A stretch of DNA of 64,000 nucleotides from Saprospiraceae bacterium (GCA_020631105.1 JAHDHW010000001.1:3114-67113), one strand, 5' to 3'; numbered from the stretch's first letter, positions 8,869 through 19,575 are shown. Notes: generated from the letters alone by a model not told the origin. Numbers and translations are program-made.

Positions 8869-11310
8869 TTAACGTCGAATAGTGGCGCCAAGTTTCCCTT
8901 CGTAGGTATCAATTAGTTTTCCCATGATCTTTTCAACCTCTTTATCTTTGAGTGTTTTACTCGGATCTTCGAAAACAAAGCTTACTGCATAAGACTTTTT
9001 GCCATCGCCTAATTGCTCGGCGTTGACATATACATCAAAGAGATTTACCTCTTTCAAAATTTGCTTCCCTGTCTTATGAGCAATTGATGCAATATCTTGA
9101 AAATTAACCGAATTATCAATTATCAAAGCTAAATCTCTACGTACGCTTGGATATTTAGTTAACGGTTTAAATTGAATTTTATGCTTCTTCAAGCCCTTTA
9201 CAATGTTATCCCATTGAAATTCAGCGTATAACACTGGATTTTTGACATCCATTTTGCGGGAGATCGCTTTGTGTACCATCCCAAAACGAACCAATTCCAT
9301 TGGTCCTCGGTGATAACTTAATCCATAGCTAAAAATATCGTCCTGAACGGCTGTTGTCTGATAACCTGAAATGCCTAAACGGTCCAATACATTATTAACA
9401 TGGCTCTTCAAGGTATAATAATCAACTTGTGCCTTATCATTCGCCAACCAGCTCTCCGTAGTCTTAGCACCAGTCATGAATAGGCTATAGTGACTCTTTT
9501 CTATATATTTTTCACCATCCTGTGCGTAAGACTTCCCGAATTCGAAAAATTTCAGATCAGCATTTTGACGGTTTTGATTGTGAAGAATGGCCTCTAGGCC
9601 ACTGAATAACATCGTTGGTCGCATTACGTCTAGCTGACTATTGGATGTGTTATTCACAAATACTAACTGCTCTTCAGCAACCGGTAAAATTTCAGAAAAG
9701 TAACGAGACTCCGTTAAGGAAACAGCCATCATCTCGTTGAATCCTACACTTGCCAAAAAGTCGCTTACCGTATTTCGAAGCTTAACCGGATCTGGTTTAG
9801 GACTAATCACAATAGTACTTCGCATCTGATCAGAGAACGGTACCTTATTGAAACCGTAAATTCTCAAAACCTCTTCAATCACATCCACCTCCCGAAGTAC
9901 ATCCGCTTTATTGGTAGGGATACTAATCACTAAGCTATCTTCTTGCTCACTGATGATTTCCATCTCCAAAGCTGCAAAGATTGCTTTGACTTCGCCCTTA
10001 GGAATATCCACCCCAATCAATCGATTAATCCTTGCATAACGAACTTCAATTTGTAAAGGCTTAATCACTTCCGGATAAACATCAATCACTTCAGAAGAGA
10101 TTACTCCACCACCAAGTTCCTGGATAAGCATTGCTGCACGCTTCAAGGCTAAGACCGTAATATTAGGATCACTTCCCTTTTCAAATACCATCGCAGCATC
10201 CGTTCGAAGGATATGACTCATGCTGGTTACTCGAATCCATTTCGCATTGAAATGAGCGGCCTCCAGAAATATGTTAGTTGTATTATCTGTTACTCCTGAC
10301 TTAATTCCACCAAAGACACCTGCAATACACATTCCGTTAGAGGCACCATCACAGATCATTAAATCCGTTGCTCTAAGCTTGCGATCTACTTCATCAAGTG
10401 TTTTAAAAACAGAATTTTCAGGAAGTGTTTTAACAATCACTTTAGCGCCTGTGATCATATCCGCGTCAAACGCGTGTAAAGGTTGTCCCATTTCGTGTAG
10501 AACGAAATTGGTAATATCCACTATATTATTAATTGGTCGAACACCAATTGCATTTAGTTTAGTTTTTAGCCATTCAGGAGACTCTTTAACCGTTACCCCT
10601 GTAATAGAAACACCAGAATATCTTGGACAAGCTTCCGTATTTTCAACCACTACTTCGATGGGCAAATCATGGTTATCCACTTTGAATCCAGACACATCCG
10701 GCACCTTTACTTCTCCATTCCCACCGTGGTTAATTTTTAGTGCTGCAGCTAAATCTTTTGCGACTCCTAAGTGAGCGGTCGCATCAGATCGATTAGGTGT
10801 CAAGCCAATATCATAAATGATATCGTTCTCAATATTAAAATAAGTACTCGCCGGGGTACCGACCTGAACTTCCTGCGGAAGCACCATGATTCCATCATGG
10901 CTATCTCCCAACTGAAGCTCGTCTTCTGCACAAATCATCCCTTCTGAAACCTCTCCTCGAATCTTCCCTTTTTTGATTTTGAAGTCATTACCCTCCTTAT
11001 CATACAGAACAGTACCTATCGTTGCAACCAATACCTTTTGGCCAGCAGCAACATTGGGAGCACCACAAACGATTTGTAAATCTTCGTCAGCGCCAACGTC
11101 CACCTTAGTTAATGACAATTTATCAGCATTAGGATGTTTACCACATTCCTTAACCGCTCCGATGACTACTCCACGTAGTCCACCTTTGATACTTTCTATT
11201 TCATCCATTCCTTCGACTTCCAGGCCGATTGCTGTTAGCAATTCGGAAGTTTCATCAGGATTTAGATTTATATCGAGATAGTCTTTTAGCCAGTTTAAAG
11301 AAACCTTCAT
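8869..11310 (-). CDS. pheT: Phenylalanine--tRNA ligase subunit beta
   Basis: MKVSLNWLKDYLDI, tRNA-binding and B3/B4 domains, C-terminal FDX-ACB; 813 aa. Confidence 0.98.
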   Translation of the reverse strand: MKVSLNWLKDYLDINLNPDETSELLTAIGLEVEGMDEIESIKGGLRGVVIGAVKECGKHPNADKLSLTKVDVGADEDLQIVCGAPNVAAGQKVLVATIGTVLYDKEGNDFKIKKGKIRGEVSEGMICAEDELQLGDSHDGIMVLPQEVQVGTPASTYFNIENDIIYDIGLTPNRSDATAHLGVAKDLAAALKINHGGNGEVKVPDVSGFKVDNHDLPIEVVVENTEACPRYSGVSITGVTVKESPEWLKTKLNAIGVRPINNIVDITNFVLHEMGQPLHAFDADMITGAKVIVKTLPENSVFKTLDEVDRKLRATDLMICDGASNGMCIAGVFGGIKSGVTDNTTNIFLEAAHFNAKWIRVTSMSHILRTDAAMVFEKGSDPNITVLALKRAAMLIQELGGGVISSEVIDVYPEVIKPLQIEVRYARINRLIGVDIPKGEVKAIFAALEMEIISEQEDSLVISIPTNKADVLREVDVIEEVLRIYGFNKVPFSDQMRSTIVISPKPDPVKLRNTVSDFLASVGFNEMMAVSLTESRYFSEILPVAEEQLVFVNNTSNSQLDVMRPTMLFSGLEAILHNQNRQNADLKFFEFGKSYAQDGEKYIEKSHYSLFMTGAKTTESWLANDKAQVDYYTLKSHVNNVLDRLGISGYQTTAVQDDIFSYGLSYHRGPMELVRFGMVHKAISRKMDVKNPVLYAEFQWDNIVKGLKKHKIQFKPLTKYPSVRRDLALIIDNSVNFQDIASIAHKTGKQILKEVNLFDVYVNAEQLGDGKKSYAVSFVFEDPSKTLKDKEVEKIMGKLIDTYEGKLGATIRR

Positions 11311-11330
11311 TTCTTACGATTTTTAGTCGG

Positions 11331-11338
11331 CAAAGATA
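11331..11338 (-). promoter_or_regulatory. Bacteroidota -7 element (TATCTTTG) upstream of pheT
   Basis: TAnnTTTG on the minus strand, about 20 bp before the pheT start. Confidence 0.5.
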
Positions 11339-11387
11339 AGCCTTTTATACAAAGAAAATATTTTTCATCAAATTCAAAAACAGAAAA

Positions 11388-11434
11388 GGGGAACAAGTAG
11401 CTCCTCAACGTGATTTTCAGGCTACTTGTTCCCC
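11388..11434 (-). terminator. Rho-independent terminator of the Omp28-like gene
   Basis: GGGGAACAAGTAGC ... GCTACTTGTTCCCC, 14-bp perfect stem; minus-strand tail TTTTCTGTTTTTG. Confidence 0.82.
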
Positions 11435-11459
11435 AATTTAATGGTTCTCTTTATTTTTG

Positions 11460-12308
11460 TTAGTCCGCCAAATGTTCTTCAGTTGCCTGCAGCACATCCT
11501 TTCGATCCCCTGCAAGGTGTGCAAAAGCAATGACCTCACAGTTATCAGCATTCCAACCATCCGGCAAAGTAAAAGAATAAGATTTTTCAAAAGTATCTCC
11601 TTCCAGCATTGCATCTGCTAAATTATCTCCGTCATAAGCCGTAAGGACAGTCCGTAATACATGCTTATGCTTATACTCTAAGTCAAGACCAGGGGAAGAA
11701 TCTGGCGTTAGTTGTGCGTCCGTGATATTATTCTCAGTAATCATAATGGTTAGTCGAACTTCTTCGTCAATGCCTTCTAATGCTCCACCACTTACCTGAA
11801 TGCTTAGGTTTCTGGAAGTAGCATCGTAAGCATTATTAACCGTTAGACTAACCTTTGCGGTCTCCTCAAGTTGTTCTGCAATACGTCCTGCCCAAAGTTC
11901 TTTACCGACCAATTGTAGATCAGACTCTCCAGTAAATTGCTTGCGGTCAATTACTGCTGAAGGGTAAGCTTCTGGCAAACCGAGTAAGCTAATGATAAAC
12001 TCTCCTCCATCCGTTCTGAAATCGTATTGATTATCACTATATGGATTCGCAAAAAACTCTGCATGAATAGAAACTGCAATAAGCCGATCTCCATGAATAG
12101 ACAGAAGATTTTCGATCTCCACACTTCCGGCCGGACAGTTAATACACCGAACTCCAGTAAACTCTTCTATAAGTACTCTTCTGTCCTGAGGGGTTATAAT
12201 GACCTCTTCATTATCACAGCTTAAACAAGCAATTTCGGGCATGTTTTCTTCACAAGCAAAAAAGAAGCAAGCCAGAAAGATGAAAGCAATTATATTTTTA
12301 TTAATCAT
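11460..12308 (-). CDS. Omp28-related outer membrane lipoprotein (thioredoxin-like)
   Basis: Lipobox-like FFACEE, VLIEEFTGVRCINCPAGSVEIENL, ISIHAEFFANPYS. Confidence 0.85.
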   Translation of the reverse strand: MINKNIIAFIFLACFFFACEENMPEIACLSCDNEEVIITPQDRRVLIEEFTGVRCINCPAGSVEIENLLSIHGDRLIAVSIHAEFFANPYSDNQYDFRTDGGEFIISLLGLPEAYPSAVIDRKQFTGESDLQLVGKELWAGRIAEQLEETAKVSLTVNNAYDATSRNLSIQVSGGALEGIDEEVRLTIMITENNITDAQLTPDSSPGLDLEYKHKHVLRTVLTAYDGDNLADAMLEGDTFEKSYSFTLPDGWNADNCEVIAFAHLAGDRKDVLQATEEHLAD

Positions 12309-12343
12309 TGGATGATATATTTTTTATTGATTATTGCGATTGA

Positions 12344-14017
12344 TTAAAAAGTGGAGTTAACTGAAACTTTCACTCCGCTAAACGCTGGCTCTAATCGACA
12401 GATCCCTCCGGTACACACAATACCTTCTACTTGTTTGACGTAACTCAAAGAGAAACGGTTTGATTTAAACGTATAGAAAATATCAAATCGCGGATAATGT
12501 ATTTTACGTTTTTCTCCGTTAGCACGTTCGGGGATTTCTTTTCTATCTGGATTTGGGTCGATATTAAACATATCCGAAACTGTAAAAGTCCAGTGTGGCG
12601 CAACAGTAAATTCTGCTAATCCAAATAGCCAGCTTCCAAAATCTTCTCCAGTATTCATATACTGCGCTTCAAAGCGGATTGCTTTTTTTCGTGAAAGCTT
12701 GTACAGAAAATCTACGTAAGGCGTAATGGTGACTACATTCGGCACTCCAGGCTTTTCTTCATAGAGTGCTTGATTATATTGTTGATATTGTAAGCCTCCA
12801 ATAATCTGCCATTTCCTTTTGTATTTATAGGTAACCTCGCTATAGATTTCGTTATACAACAGCTCATTATCGAGGTCCGTAATATAAGAGCCATTCAAAC
12901 CAATTTGAAATTTGCGGCTAAAGGCATATTTAATATCTGCTTGTAAAGCATTTTCTCCCAACTCCTGCGTCGCTGCCTGATAACGCGTTGTCAGGCGGTA
13001 GGTATTAAACCGGGTCATCGGTGGCAGGAAGTTGATCGCTCCTTGGTTAAGCGTTACAAAAGGATTGGTCCGAAAGGAAAAGTTTTCCGTGCGTTTAGCT
13101 TCCAGCGTAACGCCCAGGCCTTTATCGGCGTAGCTCAGCGCAGTATAAAAAATAGCACCATCGTCAGAAACCAATTTACCTAGTGATGTGGTTTGTCCAT
13201 CTCTGCTTGTCTTTATGGCGCGAGGGTCAAAAAACTGATCTCTGGTTTTGTAGGCTCCTTCTATATACCAATTGAATTTGCCGGCAGTCAAGGTATTATA
13301 CACTGACATTGCATAGGTGTTATATTTTGCACCAATACTATCCACAACCGAATAGGTATTAATAGTATTGACAATTGTACGCATCATATCATCGTCAATA
13401 GTTTTAGCTACGATTCCAAATCCCGGAGAAAGCGTCCATTTCTGCCCACTCTCTTCGGAAGGTGCAATAAATCCATCAATACTCAAGCCTTTGATAATTG
13501 TCCCATAAGAAGAAAACTGCTGTTTTTGTTTTCCGGAAAAAGCCTTAACTACCCAATCTTCATTTAAGTCATAAGTGAGTCGAGCGCCATACAAAGCATT
13601 ATCAATTAGTAAAGGTCGTTGTTCAAAAGCTCGAAAAATAATTCCAGAACCAATTTGGTCGTATAGATAACCTCCTGATATACCAAGCTTATTTACTTTT
13701 TTACTAATATACCAACGGCCTATTCCCTGAGCAGTATAGGAATTTTGTGGGTCAAGTAGATTTGAGTTATTAAACATATCAAATCGCAAACCAACATCAA
13801 AGCCTTTGTATGCGTAATTAAGTTGAAGCCAGGTATCTGCTCCGTACAATTGATGGTCGTATTGTGGCGTATTTGTTGCGCCGATTAAAGTATCTTCTCT
13901 AAAAAAATTTGCTTGCGCCTGAATACTTCCAGATATCCTAGCCCCCTCCTGAGCGTAAGATTTCTGACAAAGTGCTAAAATCACCAGCGTCAAAAAATAT
14001 ATTTGCGTTTTTTTCAT
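12344..14017 (-). CDS. DUF6029-type outer-membrane beta-barrel-like protein
   Basis: Signal peptide, aromatic/beta-rich repeats, adjacent to the Omp28 gene. Confidence 0.7.
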   Translation of the reverse strand: MKKTQIYFLTLVILALCQKSYAQEGARISGSIQAQANFFREDTLIGATNTPQYDHQLYGADTWLQLNYAYKGFDVGLRFDMFNNSNLLDPQNSYTAQGIGRWYISKKVNKLGISGGYLYDQIGSGIIFRAFEQRPLLIDNALYGARLTYDLNEDWVVKAFSGKQKQQFSSYGTIIKGLSIDGFIAPSEESGQKWTLSPGFGIVAKTIDDDMMRTIVNTINTYSVVDSIGAKYNTYAMSVYNTLTAGKFNWYIEGAYKTRDQFFDPRAIKTSRDGQTTSLGKLVSDDGAIFYTALSYADKGLGVTLEAKRTENFSFRTNPFVTLNQGAINFLPPMTRFNTYRLTTRYQAATQELGENALQADIKYAFSRKFQIGLNGSYITDLDNELLYNEIYSEVTYKYKRKWQIIGGLQYQQYNQALYEEKPGVPNVVTITPYVDFLYKLSRKKAIRFEAQYMNTGEDFGSWLFGLAEFTVAPHWTFTVSDMFNIDPNPDRKEIPERANGEKRKIHYPRFDIFYTFKSNRFSLSYVKQVEGIVCTGGICRLEPAFSGVKVSVNSTF

Positions 14018-14231
14018 TTAGATTAGTTTAATAAACCCCAAAAGCCGTTAAAAGTAAGTTAAACTTCGTTTAAGAAGTGTCGTTAATGGTCACAAATAGT
14101 CTAAATTGGGAATCTCCCTCTCGTTATATCGAAATTAGAGTGTTTTTTGCAGAGTAAAAAAAGCACTACCGACAAAACCTAATAAACGTCATAAACCAGC
14201 ACAAAATTAAATATTTAAAAAATAATCATTT

Positions 14232-14729
14232 ATGAAAATAGTACGACTTTTCTCAATTGCTTTTGCCCTTTTAATCAGTCTTAGTGTATTTGGACAAAAA
14301 GAAGTGCCAAATTTAAGCCTAAAAACACTTGATGGTAAAACTGTAAACCTACAGGATTATAAATCAAATGGTAAGATCACAGTGGTAAGCTTTTGGGCAA
14401 CCTGGTGCTCACCTTGTAAAAAAGAATTAGATGCTATAGCGGATATTTACCCAGACTGGCAGGAAGAGTATGATGTAGAACTATTAGCTATAACGATCGA
14501 TACAAGACGTGCACTTGCTAAAGTACCTGGAATCGTTGAGACAAAAGGTTGGGACTACACTGTACTAGTAGCCAATGAGCAGGACGCACAAAATCTATTA
14601 AGTTTTCAAACTATTCCTCAGACATTCCTAATTGATAAAAATGGAAAAATTGTTTGGGATCATAATGGATATGTACCTGGAGACGAAGATGAATTAGAGG
14701 AGGTGATTGCTAAATTAGCAGGTAAGTAA
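14232..14729 (+). CDS. TlpA/ResA-family thioredoxin-like protein
   Basis: Signal peptide; VVSFWATWCSPCKKELDAI; cis-Pro TIPQTFLID. Confidence 0.93.
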   Translation: MKIVRLFSIAFALLISLSVFGQKEVPNLSLKTLDGKTVNLQDYKSNGKITVVSFWATWCSPCKKELDAIADIYPDWQEEYDVELLAITIDTRRALAKVPGIVETKGWDYTVLVANEQDAQNLLSFQTIPQTFLIDKNGKIVWDHNGYVPGDEDELEEVIAKLAGK

Positions 14730-14747
14730 GTTCCTTTCGAAAAAAAT

Positions 14748-14785
14748 AAAAAGGTATTAGATTTTAAGCGATCTAATACCTTTTT
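14748..14785. terminator. Bidirectional terminator (15-bp perfect stem)
   Basis: AAAAAGGTATTAGAT-tttaagcg-ATCTAATACCTTTTT between convergent genes. Confidence 0.9.
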
Positions 14786-14788
14786 TAT

Positions 14789-15253
14789 TTAGGGTTCATC
14801 AAGATCACTATCAAGAATATCATCAGACAAATGCCTTGAGGTTTCCTCTTGCCCCTGCATTGCCGCTTGTAAGATCTCGTTGTTAATCAACATTAAGAAA
14901 CTCACAATTATTCCGTAGCCAATCAAGCCAAAGATGGCTGGAAGCCAAAAGGGTTCATCCTTTAAATCAGGGATAAGTTCGAAAAGATAGAAATAGGAGT
15001 AAAGAAGAGCTCCCGTTATTAATGAAAGATTGGCAACGTAAATAAAAAAGCGACTTTTTAATAAGCCTAGTATACCTGCAGAAAACAAGAAGACACCAGT
15101 AATAGTTACACCTGCAAGCCCTTTATACCATATGCTTCTGTAAGCCGTCTCTATCCGATAAACCAAATCCGGAGTAGACACACTTAATAGAAACAAGCCA
15201 GCTCCTACAAAGACAAGCCCCAGAACACGTACGATATTAATTCGATTCCGCAT
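14789..15253 (-). CDS. Hypothetical membrane protein (about 4 TM)
   Basis: Hydrophobic segments; directly downstream of the ABC-F gene. Confidence 0.75.
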   Translation of the reverse strand: MRNRINIVRVLGLVFVGAGLFLLSVSTPDLVYRIETAYRSIWYKGLAGVTITGVFLFSAGILGLLKSRFFIYVANLSLITGALLYSYFYLFELIPDLKDEPFWLPAIFGLIGYGIIVSFLMLINNEILQAAMQGQEETSRHLSDDILDSDLDEP

Positions 15254-15259
15254 TTGGCA

Positions 15260-17122
15260 TTAAGCATGTTCGGATAACTCTAACCAACGCATCTCTTTTT
15301 CATCAATCAGTTGCTTAACTCTACCAAGCTCTATAGAGAGCTCTTGAATTTCTTCTGAGGACAAATTGGGATCATTAAACTTGTCCGTTATTTCTGTTTT
15401 TTGCTTTTCTAGTTTTTCAATTTCTTTTTCTAAGCTATTAAACTCTTTACGCTCCATGTAAGAGAGTTTAGGTTTATCGCTAACTTCTTTTACGCGTTGT
15501 TTTTTCTCCTTGGGCGCTCTTTCTCGTTCTCTATCATCGATTTTTTTCTGAGCACGATACTCTGTGTAGTTACCATTATAATCCCTAATCTTGCCATCGC
15601 CTTCAAATATAAAAAGGTGATCGACCAGTTTATCCATAAAGAACCGATCATGCGTAACGATAATTACACAACCTGGAAAATCAAGTAAGAAGTTTTCTAA
15701 TACATTAAGTGTAAGAATATCCAGGTCATTAGTCGGCTCATCCAGAATTAAGAAGTTAGGATTTTGCATGAGTACCGTTAACAGGTAAAGCCGCCTTCGT
15801 TCTCCCCCACTTAATTGACTAACATAAACCTGTTGGTGTTTTTTGTCGAATAAAAATCGTTCAGCAAGCTGGCTAGCGGTAAGCTTTTGTCCTTTCTCGA
15901 GCGGAATGTACTCGGCAATATCAGTGATGACATCAATGACCCGTTTATCAGTTTTTAACTGAATACCATCCTGGGTATAGAATCCAAATTTAACCGTCCC
16001 TCCAATAACAACTGTCCCTGAGTCGGGTCGAAGTTGCTTTGTGATAATATTTAAAAATGTAGACTTCCCAGCTCCATTTCTCCCTACTATTCCTACACGT
16101 TCGTTTTTCTTAAATTTATAAAAGAAATCTTTAATTAAGACCTTACCATCGTAGCTCTTATTGATGTAGTTAACCTCAAGGATTTTGCTCCCTAGACGAG
16201 CGCCCTTGATATCGATTTGAATAGCTTGTTTATCTACTTTGACGGATGCTTTTTCTTTAATTTTATCAAATGCACCAACCCTTGATTTTGCTTTGGTTCC
16301 TCTTGCCTTTGGCATTCGTCGAATCCACTCGAGCTCTTTCTTCATAAGCTTCTGCGCTTTCTCCACTTCCAATGATTCATTTTCAAAGCGTGTAGCTTTT
16401 TTCTCTAAGAAATCAGAATAATTGCCATGATATTTATAAAGGCTAAGTTTATCTAATTCGACGATGACATTACAAACCCTTTCCAGAAAATACCGATCGT
16501 GCGTCACCATAAAAAGAGTACGATTAGCCTGACCAAGGAAATCTTCTAACCATTCGATCATATCCAAATCCAAATGGTTAGTAGGCTCATCAAGAATTAT
16601 AAACTCTGGTTCATCGATTAATAATTTAGCTAAGGCTAGTCGCTTTCTCTGCCCTCCGGACAAGGTCCCGACTTTCTTTTGCAGCTCAGTGATATTCAGC
16701 TTAAAAAGAATTTCTTTAATCTTGGCTTCGAAGTCCCAGGCCTTCAAATCTTCCATCTTTGTCAAGGCACTTTGCAGAGCCTGGTCATTTTCCGGTGAGA
16801 GCAGAGCTTCTTCGTATTTCTGGATTGCCTGAATCAAAGGGTTTTCACTTTCGAATACGGTATCTAAAACGGTCCAGTGATCCGGGAAGTCGGGTTCTTG
16901 CTTGAGGTAACCAATTCTTATATTTCGGCTCACAAAAACCTTACAGTGCTCTCCTTCACCATTAATCTCTCCTGCTATAAGCTTAAGTAAGGTTGTTTTT
17001 CCCTGACCATTTCGAGCAACTAAGGCTACTTTATCCCCTTTATTGATATGAAGATTGATATCCTGAAAAAGGACTTTATCGCCAAAGGTTTTAGTAACAT
17101 TTTCTAGTGTGAGGTAATTCAA
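15260..17122 (-). CDS. ABC-F family ATPase
   Basis: Two Walker A (GQGKTTLL, GAGKSTFL), two LSGG(Q/E)R signatures, ABC-F linker, C-terminal coiled coil (Uup-like). Confidence 0.95.
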   Translation of the reverse strand: MNYLTLENVTKTFGDKVLFQDINLHINKGDKVALVARNGQGKTTLLKLIAGEINGEGEHCKVFVSRNIRIGYLKQEPDFPDHWTVLDTVFESENPLIQAIQKYEEALLSPENDQALQSALTKMEDLKAWDFEAKIKEILFKLNITELQKKVGTLSGGQRKRLALAKLLIDEPEFIILDEPTNHLDLDMIEWLEDFLGQANRTLFMVTHDRYFLERVCNVIVELDKLSLYKYHGNYSDFLEKKATRFENESLEVEKAQKLMKKELEWIRRMPKARGTKAKSRVGAFDKIKEKASVKVDKQAIQIDIKGARLGSKILEVNYINKSYDGKVLIKDFFYKFKKNERVGIVGRNGAGKSTFLNIITKQLRPDSGTVVIGGTVKFGFYTQDGIQLKTDKRVIDVITDIAEYIPLEKGQKLTASQLAERFLFDKKHQQVYVSQLSGGERRRLYLLTVLMQNPNFLILDEPTNDLDILTLNVLENFLLDFPGCVIIVTHDRFFMDKLVDHLFIFEGDGKIRDYNGNYTEYRAQKKIDDRERERAPKEKKQRVKEVSDKPKLSYMERKEFNSLEKEIEKLEKQKTEITDKFNDPNLSSEEIQELSIELGRVKQLIDEKEMRWLELSEHA

Positions 17123-17160
17123 AGTTGGGTACAGTTTACATTATAATACTTTGCAAAAAA

Positions 17161-17199
17161 CAAAGACCTTTCAAAGGTAAGGACTTTGAAAGGTCTTTG
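17161..17199 (-). terminator. Rho-independent terminator of the S41 protease gene
   Basis: CAAAGACCTTTCAAAG / CTTTGAAAGGTCTTTG, 16-bp perfect stem; minus-strand TTTTTTG tail. Confidence 0.9.
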
Positions 17200-17222
17200 T
17201 TTAGCTTTGCTAAAATTAAGTA

Positions 17223-19352
17223 CTACTCTTTAGCGTATTTTTTATCATCCATGTCTCTAAGGATATTCAGTGCCTCTTCGATATAGATATCTTTTTTGAT
17301 CGATTTGACCCAATCATCATTACGCGCTACACGAGATTCGTCTTCATTTATAAAATCCATGTCTACTTCCAGGTTTCTAATGGATAGACCTTCAATTTCT
17401 TTAAACATATCCTCGTACTTTTTAGACTCTTTCTCAAGCTCTTCCATTTCTTTTTGGTACTCCTTAAGATTAAGACTATAGTCTGTATCTTCTCTTTGCT
17501 CTTGAAGACGTTTTGCACTTTCAAGTACTAACTGGAATGTAGGATTATTATTTACTCTTTTTTCACTAGCGGATTTCCATTGATCTAAACCATCTAAGCT
17601 GGTAACTGCCTGCGAATAATCCACTTTATCGATCTTATTCCAATCCATTGGATATTCATGATCTTTCTCTCCTACTTCAATATAGTGGTAACGGTCCGGT
17701 AAAACGATATCCGGCACTACTCCTTTAAGCTGAGTAGATCCGCCATTGACCCGGTAAAATTTCTGGATAGTTAGTTTGATATTCCCCAGAGGTTTCACTT
17801 CATTATAGCCTCTTAAGGCACGATCAAGATCTATAAATCTTTGTACAGTTCCTTTACCAAAAGTAGATTTACTACCGACGATTACAGCGCGACCATAATC
17901 CTGTAAGGCTGCAGCAAGAATCTCTGAAGCAGATGCACTAAACTGATTAACAAGTACGATTAGTTTACCATCATATTGTACGTCATCATCTCTGTCTTCC
18001 AAAACATCCGGCGCTTCTCCTCTACTCTTTACCTGAACGATTGGTCCTTCTTCGATGAACAGGCCAGACATTTTAACAACATCCCTAAGTGATCCACCGC
18101 CATTATTTCGTAAGTCAAGGATAATCCCGTTGACATTTTGATCTTTTAATTTTTCTACTTCGTTTGCTACATCTGTAGCACAACTACGTCCACCTGAGCG
18201 ATTAAAGTCTGCATAGAATCGCGGAAGTTTAATATATCCAATATTATTAGCCTTGCCTGGTAAATCCAGAATTACTGATTTCGCATAACTTTCAGCAGTA
18301 ATAACTAATTCCCGAACAATAGCTATCGTTTTGATCGTACCATCTACTTTCTTAATCGTTAAGTTTACAGTTGTTCCTTTTTTCCCTCGGATCAATTTTA
18401 CAACATCATCAATTCGATACCCCATTACATTAACAGGTTCTTCACCTTCCTGTGCAACTGCAGTAATCAGGTCATTTGCTTCCAACTCTTTTTGTTTCCA
18501 TGCCGGTCCACCAGGAACGATTTCAGAAACTTTTGTATAGTCCCCTTCTGTCATCAGTCGAGCACCAATTCCTTCCAGTGCACCTGACATTGTAATGTCA
18601 AAATTCTCCTTGTCTTTAGGGGCATAATACCCGGTATGAGGGTCGTAAATATTAGTGATAGCGTTTAGATAATCACTAAAACGATCAGAACGTCGTAGTT
18701 TACTAAGGCGGTTAAATACTTTGTCATAATTTTCTTTAACGGCTTCACGAGCTTCTTTCTCCATTTCTTCGAAAGATTTCTCTTCCTTTTCCTCTGCGGC
18801 TTCTTTTTCTTCTACATCTTCTTGAGACTGAGCCTCAATTTTATCTGCTAAGCGAGCCATTACTTCATACTTAAGCGATTTGCGCCAGTAATCTTTCAAT
18901 TCAGCATCGTCTTTTGCAAAAGGCTTTTTCTCGCCGTCAAATTCAATTGATTCTTTAGCGGTATAATCAAAAGGCTTAGCCAGGATATCCTGATAAAAGC
19001 CTTCCGCTTTACCAATGCCTTCAATTAACAATTGCTCCGACAAATCAAAAAAGGGAAAACTCGCTTTTAAGGTCTGATCGTCAATATCAAGACGATGCTT
19101 CTCTAGTCGAGCTACATCTTTTTGAGTCAACCATCGATGTCCACCATCGATACGATCCATATAAAGGTCATATACTCGCTTAGAAAACTGGTCATCTATT
19201 TCTACTGGGTTGAAGTGTAATTGCTCCAAGCCACTTAACATAGTCTGGATCATAATTGCTTCTTTCTCCGATCGATCAGCACTAGGCGTGAAACTCCATA
19301 CGGCAAAAGCAATAGCTATCAGGGATAAAAAAATCGGGCCTCTCACTTTCAT
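17223..19352 (-). CDS. prc: Carboxy-terminal processing protease (S41, PDZ domain, Tsp/Prc-like)
   Basis: PDZ region; NGIILDLRNNGGGSLRDVVKMSGLF; VNQFSASASEILAAALQDYGRAVIVGSKSTFGKGTVQ. Confidence 0.93.
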   Translation of the reverse strand: MKVRGPIFLSLIAIAFAVWSFTPSADRSEKEAIMIQTMLSGLEQLHFNPVEIDDQFSKRVYDLYMDRIDGGHRWLTQKDVARLEKHRLDIDDQTLKASFPFFDLSEQLLIEGIGKAEGFYQDILAKPFDYTAKESIEFDGEKKPFAKDDAELKDYWRKSLKYEVMARLADKIEAQSQEDVEEKEAAEEKEEKSFEEMEKEAREAVKENYDKVFNRLSKLRRSDRFSDYLNAITNIYDPHTGYYAPKDKENFDITMSGALEGIGARLMTEGDYTKVSEIVPGGPAWKQKELEANDLITAVAQEGEEPVNVMGYRIDDVVKLIRGKKGTTVNLTIKKVDGTIKTIAIVRELVITAESYAKSVILDLPGKANNIGYIKLPRFYADFNRSGGRSCATDVANEVEKLKDQNVNGIILDLRNNGGGSLRDVVKMSGLFIEEGPIVQVKSRGEAPDVLEDRDDDVQYDGKLIVLVNQFSASASEILAAALQDYGRAVIVGSKSTFGKGTVQRFIDLDRALRGYNEVKPLGNIKLTIQKFYRVNGGSTQLKGVVPDIVLPDRYHYIEVGEKDHEYPMDWNKIDKVDYSQAVTSLDGLDQWKSASEKRVNNNPTFQLVLESAKRLQEQREDTDYSLNLKEYQKEMEELEKESKKYEDMFKEIEGLSIRNLEVDMDFINEDESRVARNDDWVKSIKKDIYIEEALNILRDMDDKKYAKE

Positions 19353-19528
19353 ATCATCATTATATTTAAAAATTGAGAAAAGTCATTAATTGACAGGTAA
19401 GTGTAAAACGCTTTTTAAAGCTTACTAAATATACCTTATTTTATATAAAATGTTCGGCGATAATCCTGCCAAAGTAAATTTTTAACGTAATTATAACGCC
19501 TTTTCGATCAAAGATATTGGGAGTGCGA

Positions 19529-19542
19529 TGAATGACCATTCA
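19529..19542. promoter_or_regulatory. Palindrome TGAATGACCATTCA, resembling TetR-family operators
   Basis: Exact TGAATG-ac-CATTCA, in the prc upstream region. Confidence 0.4.
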
Positions 19543-19575
19543 TTGAATGGAATAGCATCTACCCCTAAAACGACA

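Noticed and set aside
10271-10774. 167-aa + strand ORF inside pheT
   Set aside because: Antisense to a strongly supported CDS; Ser/Pro-rich translation typical of a shadow frame.
17172-17179. CAAAGGTA (TACCTTTG) as a promoter
   Set aside because: It falls in the terminator stem-loop of the S41 protease gene, so likely coincidental.
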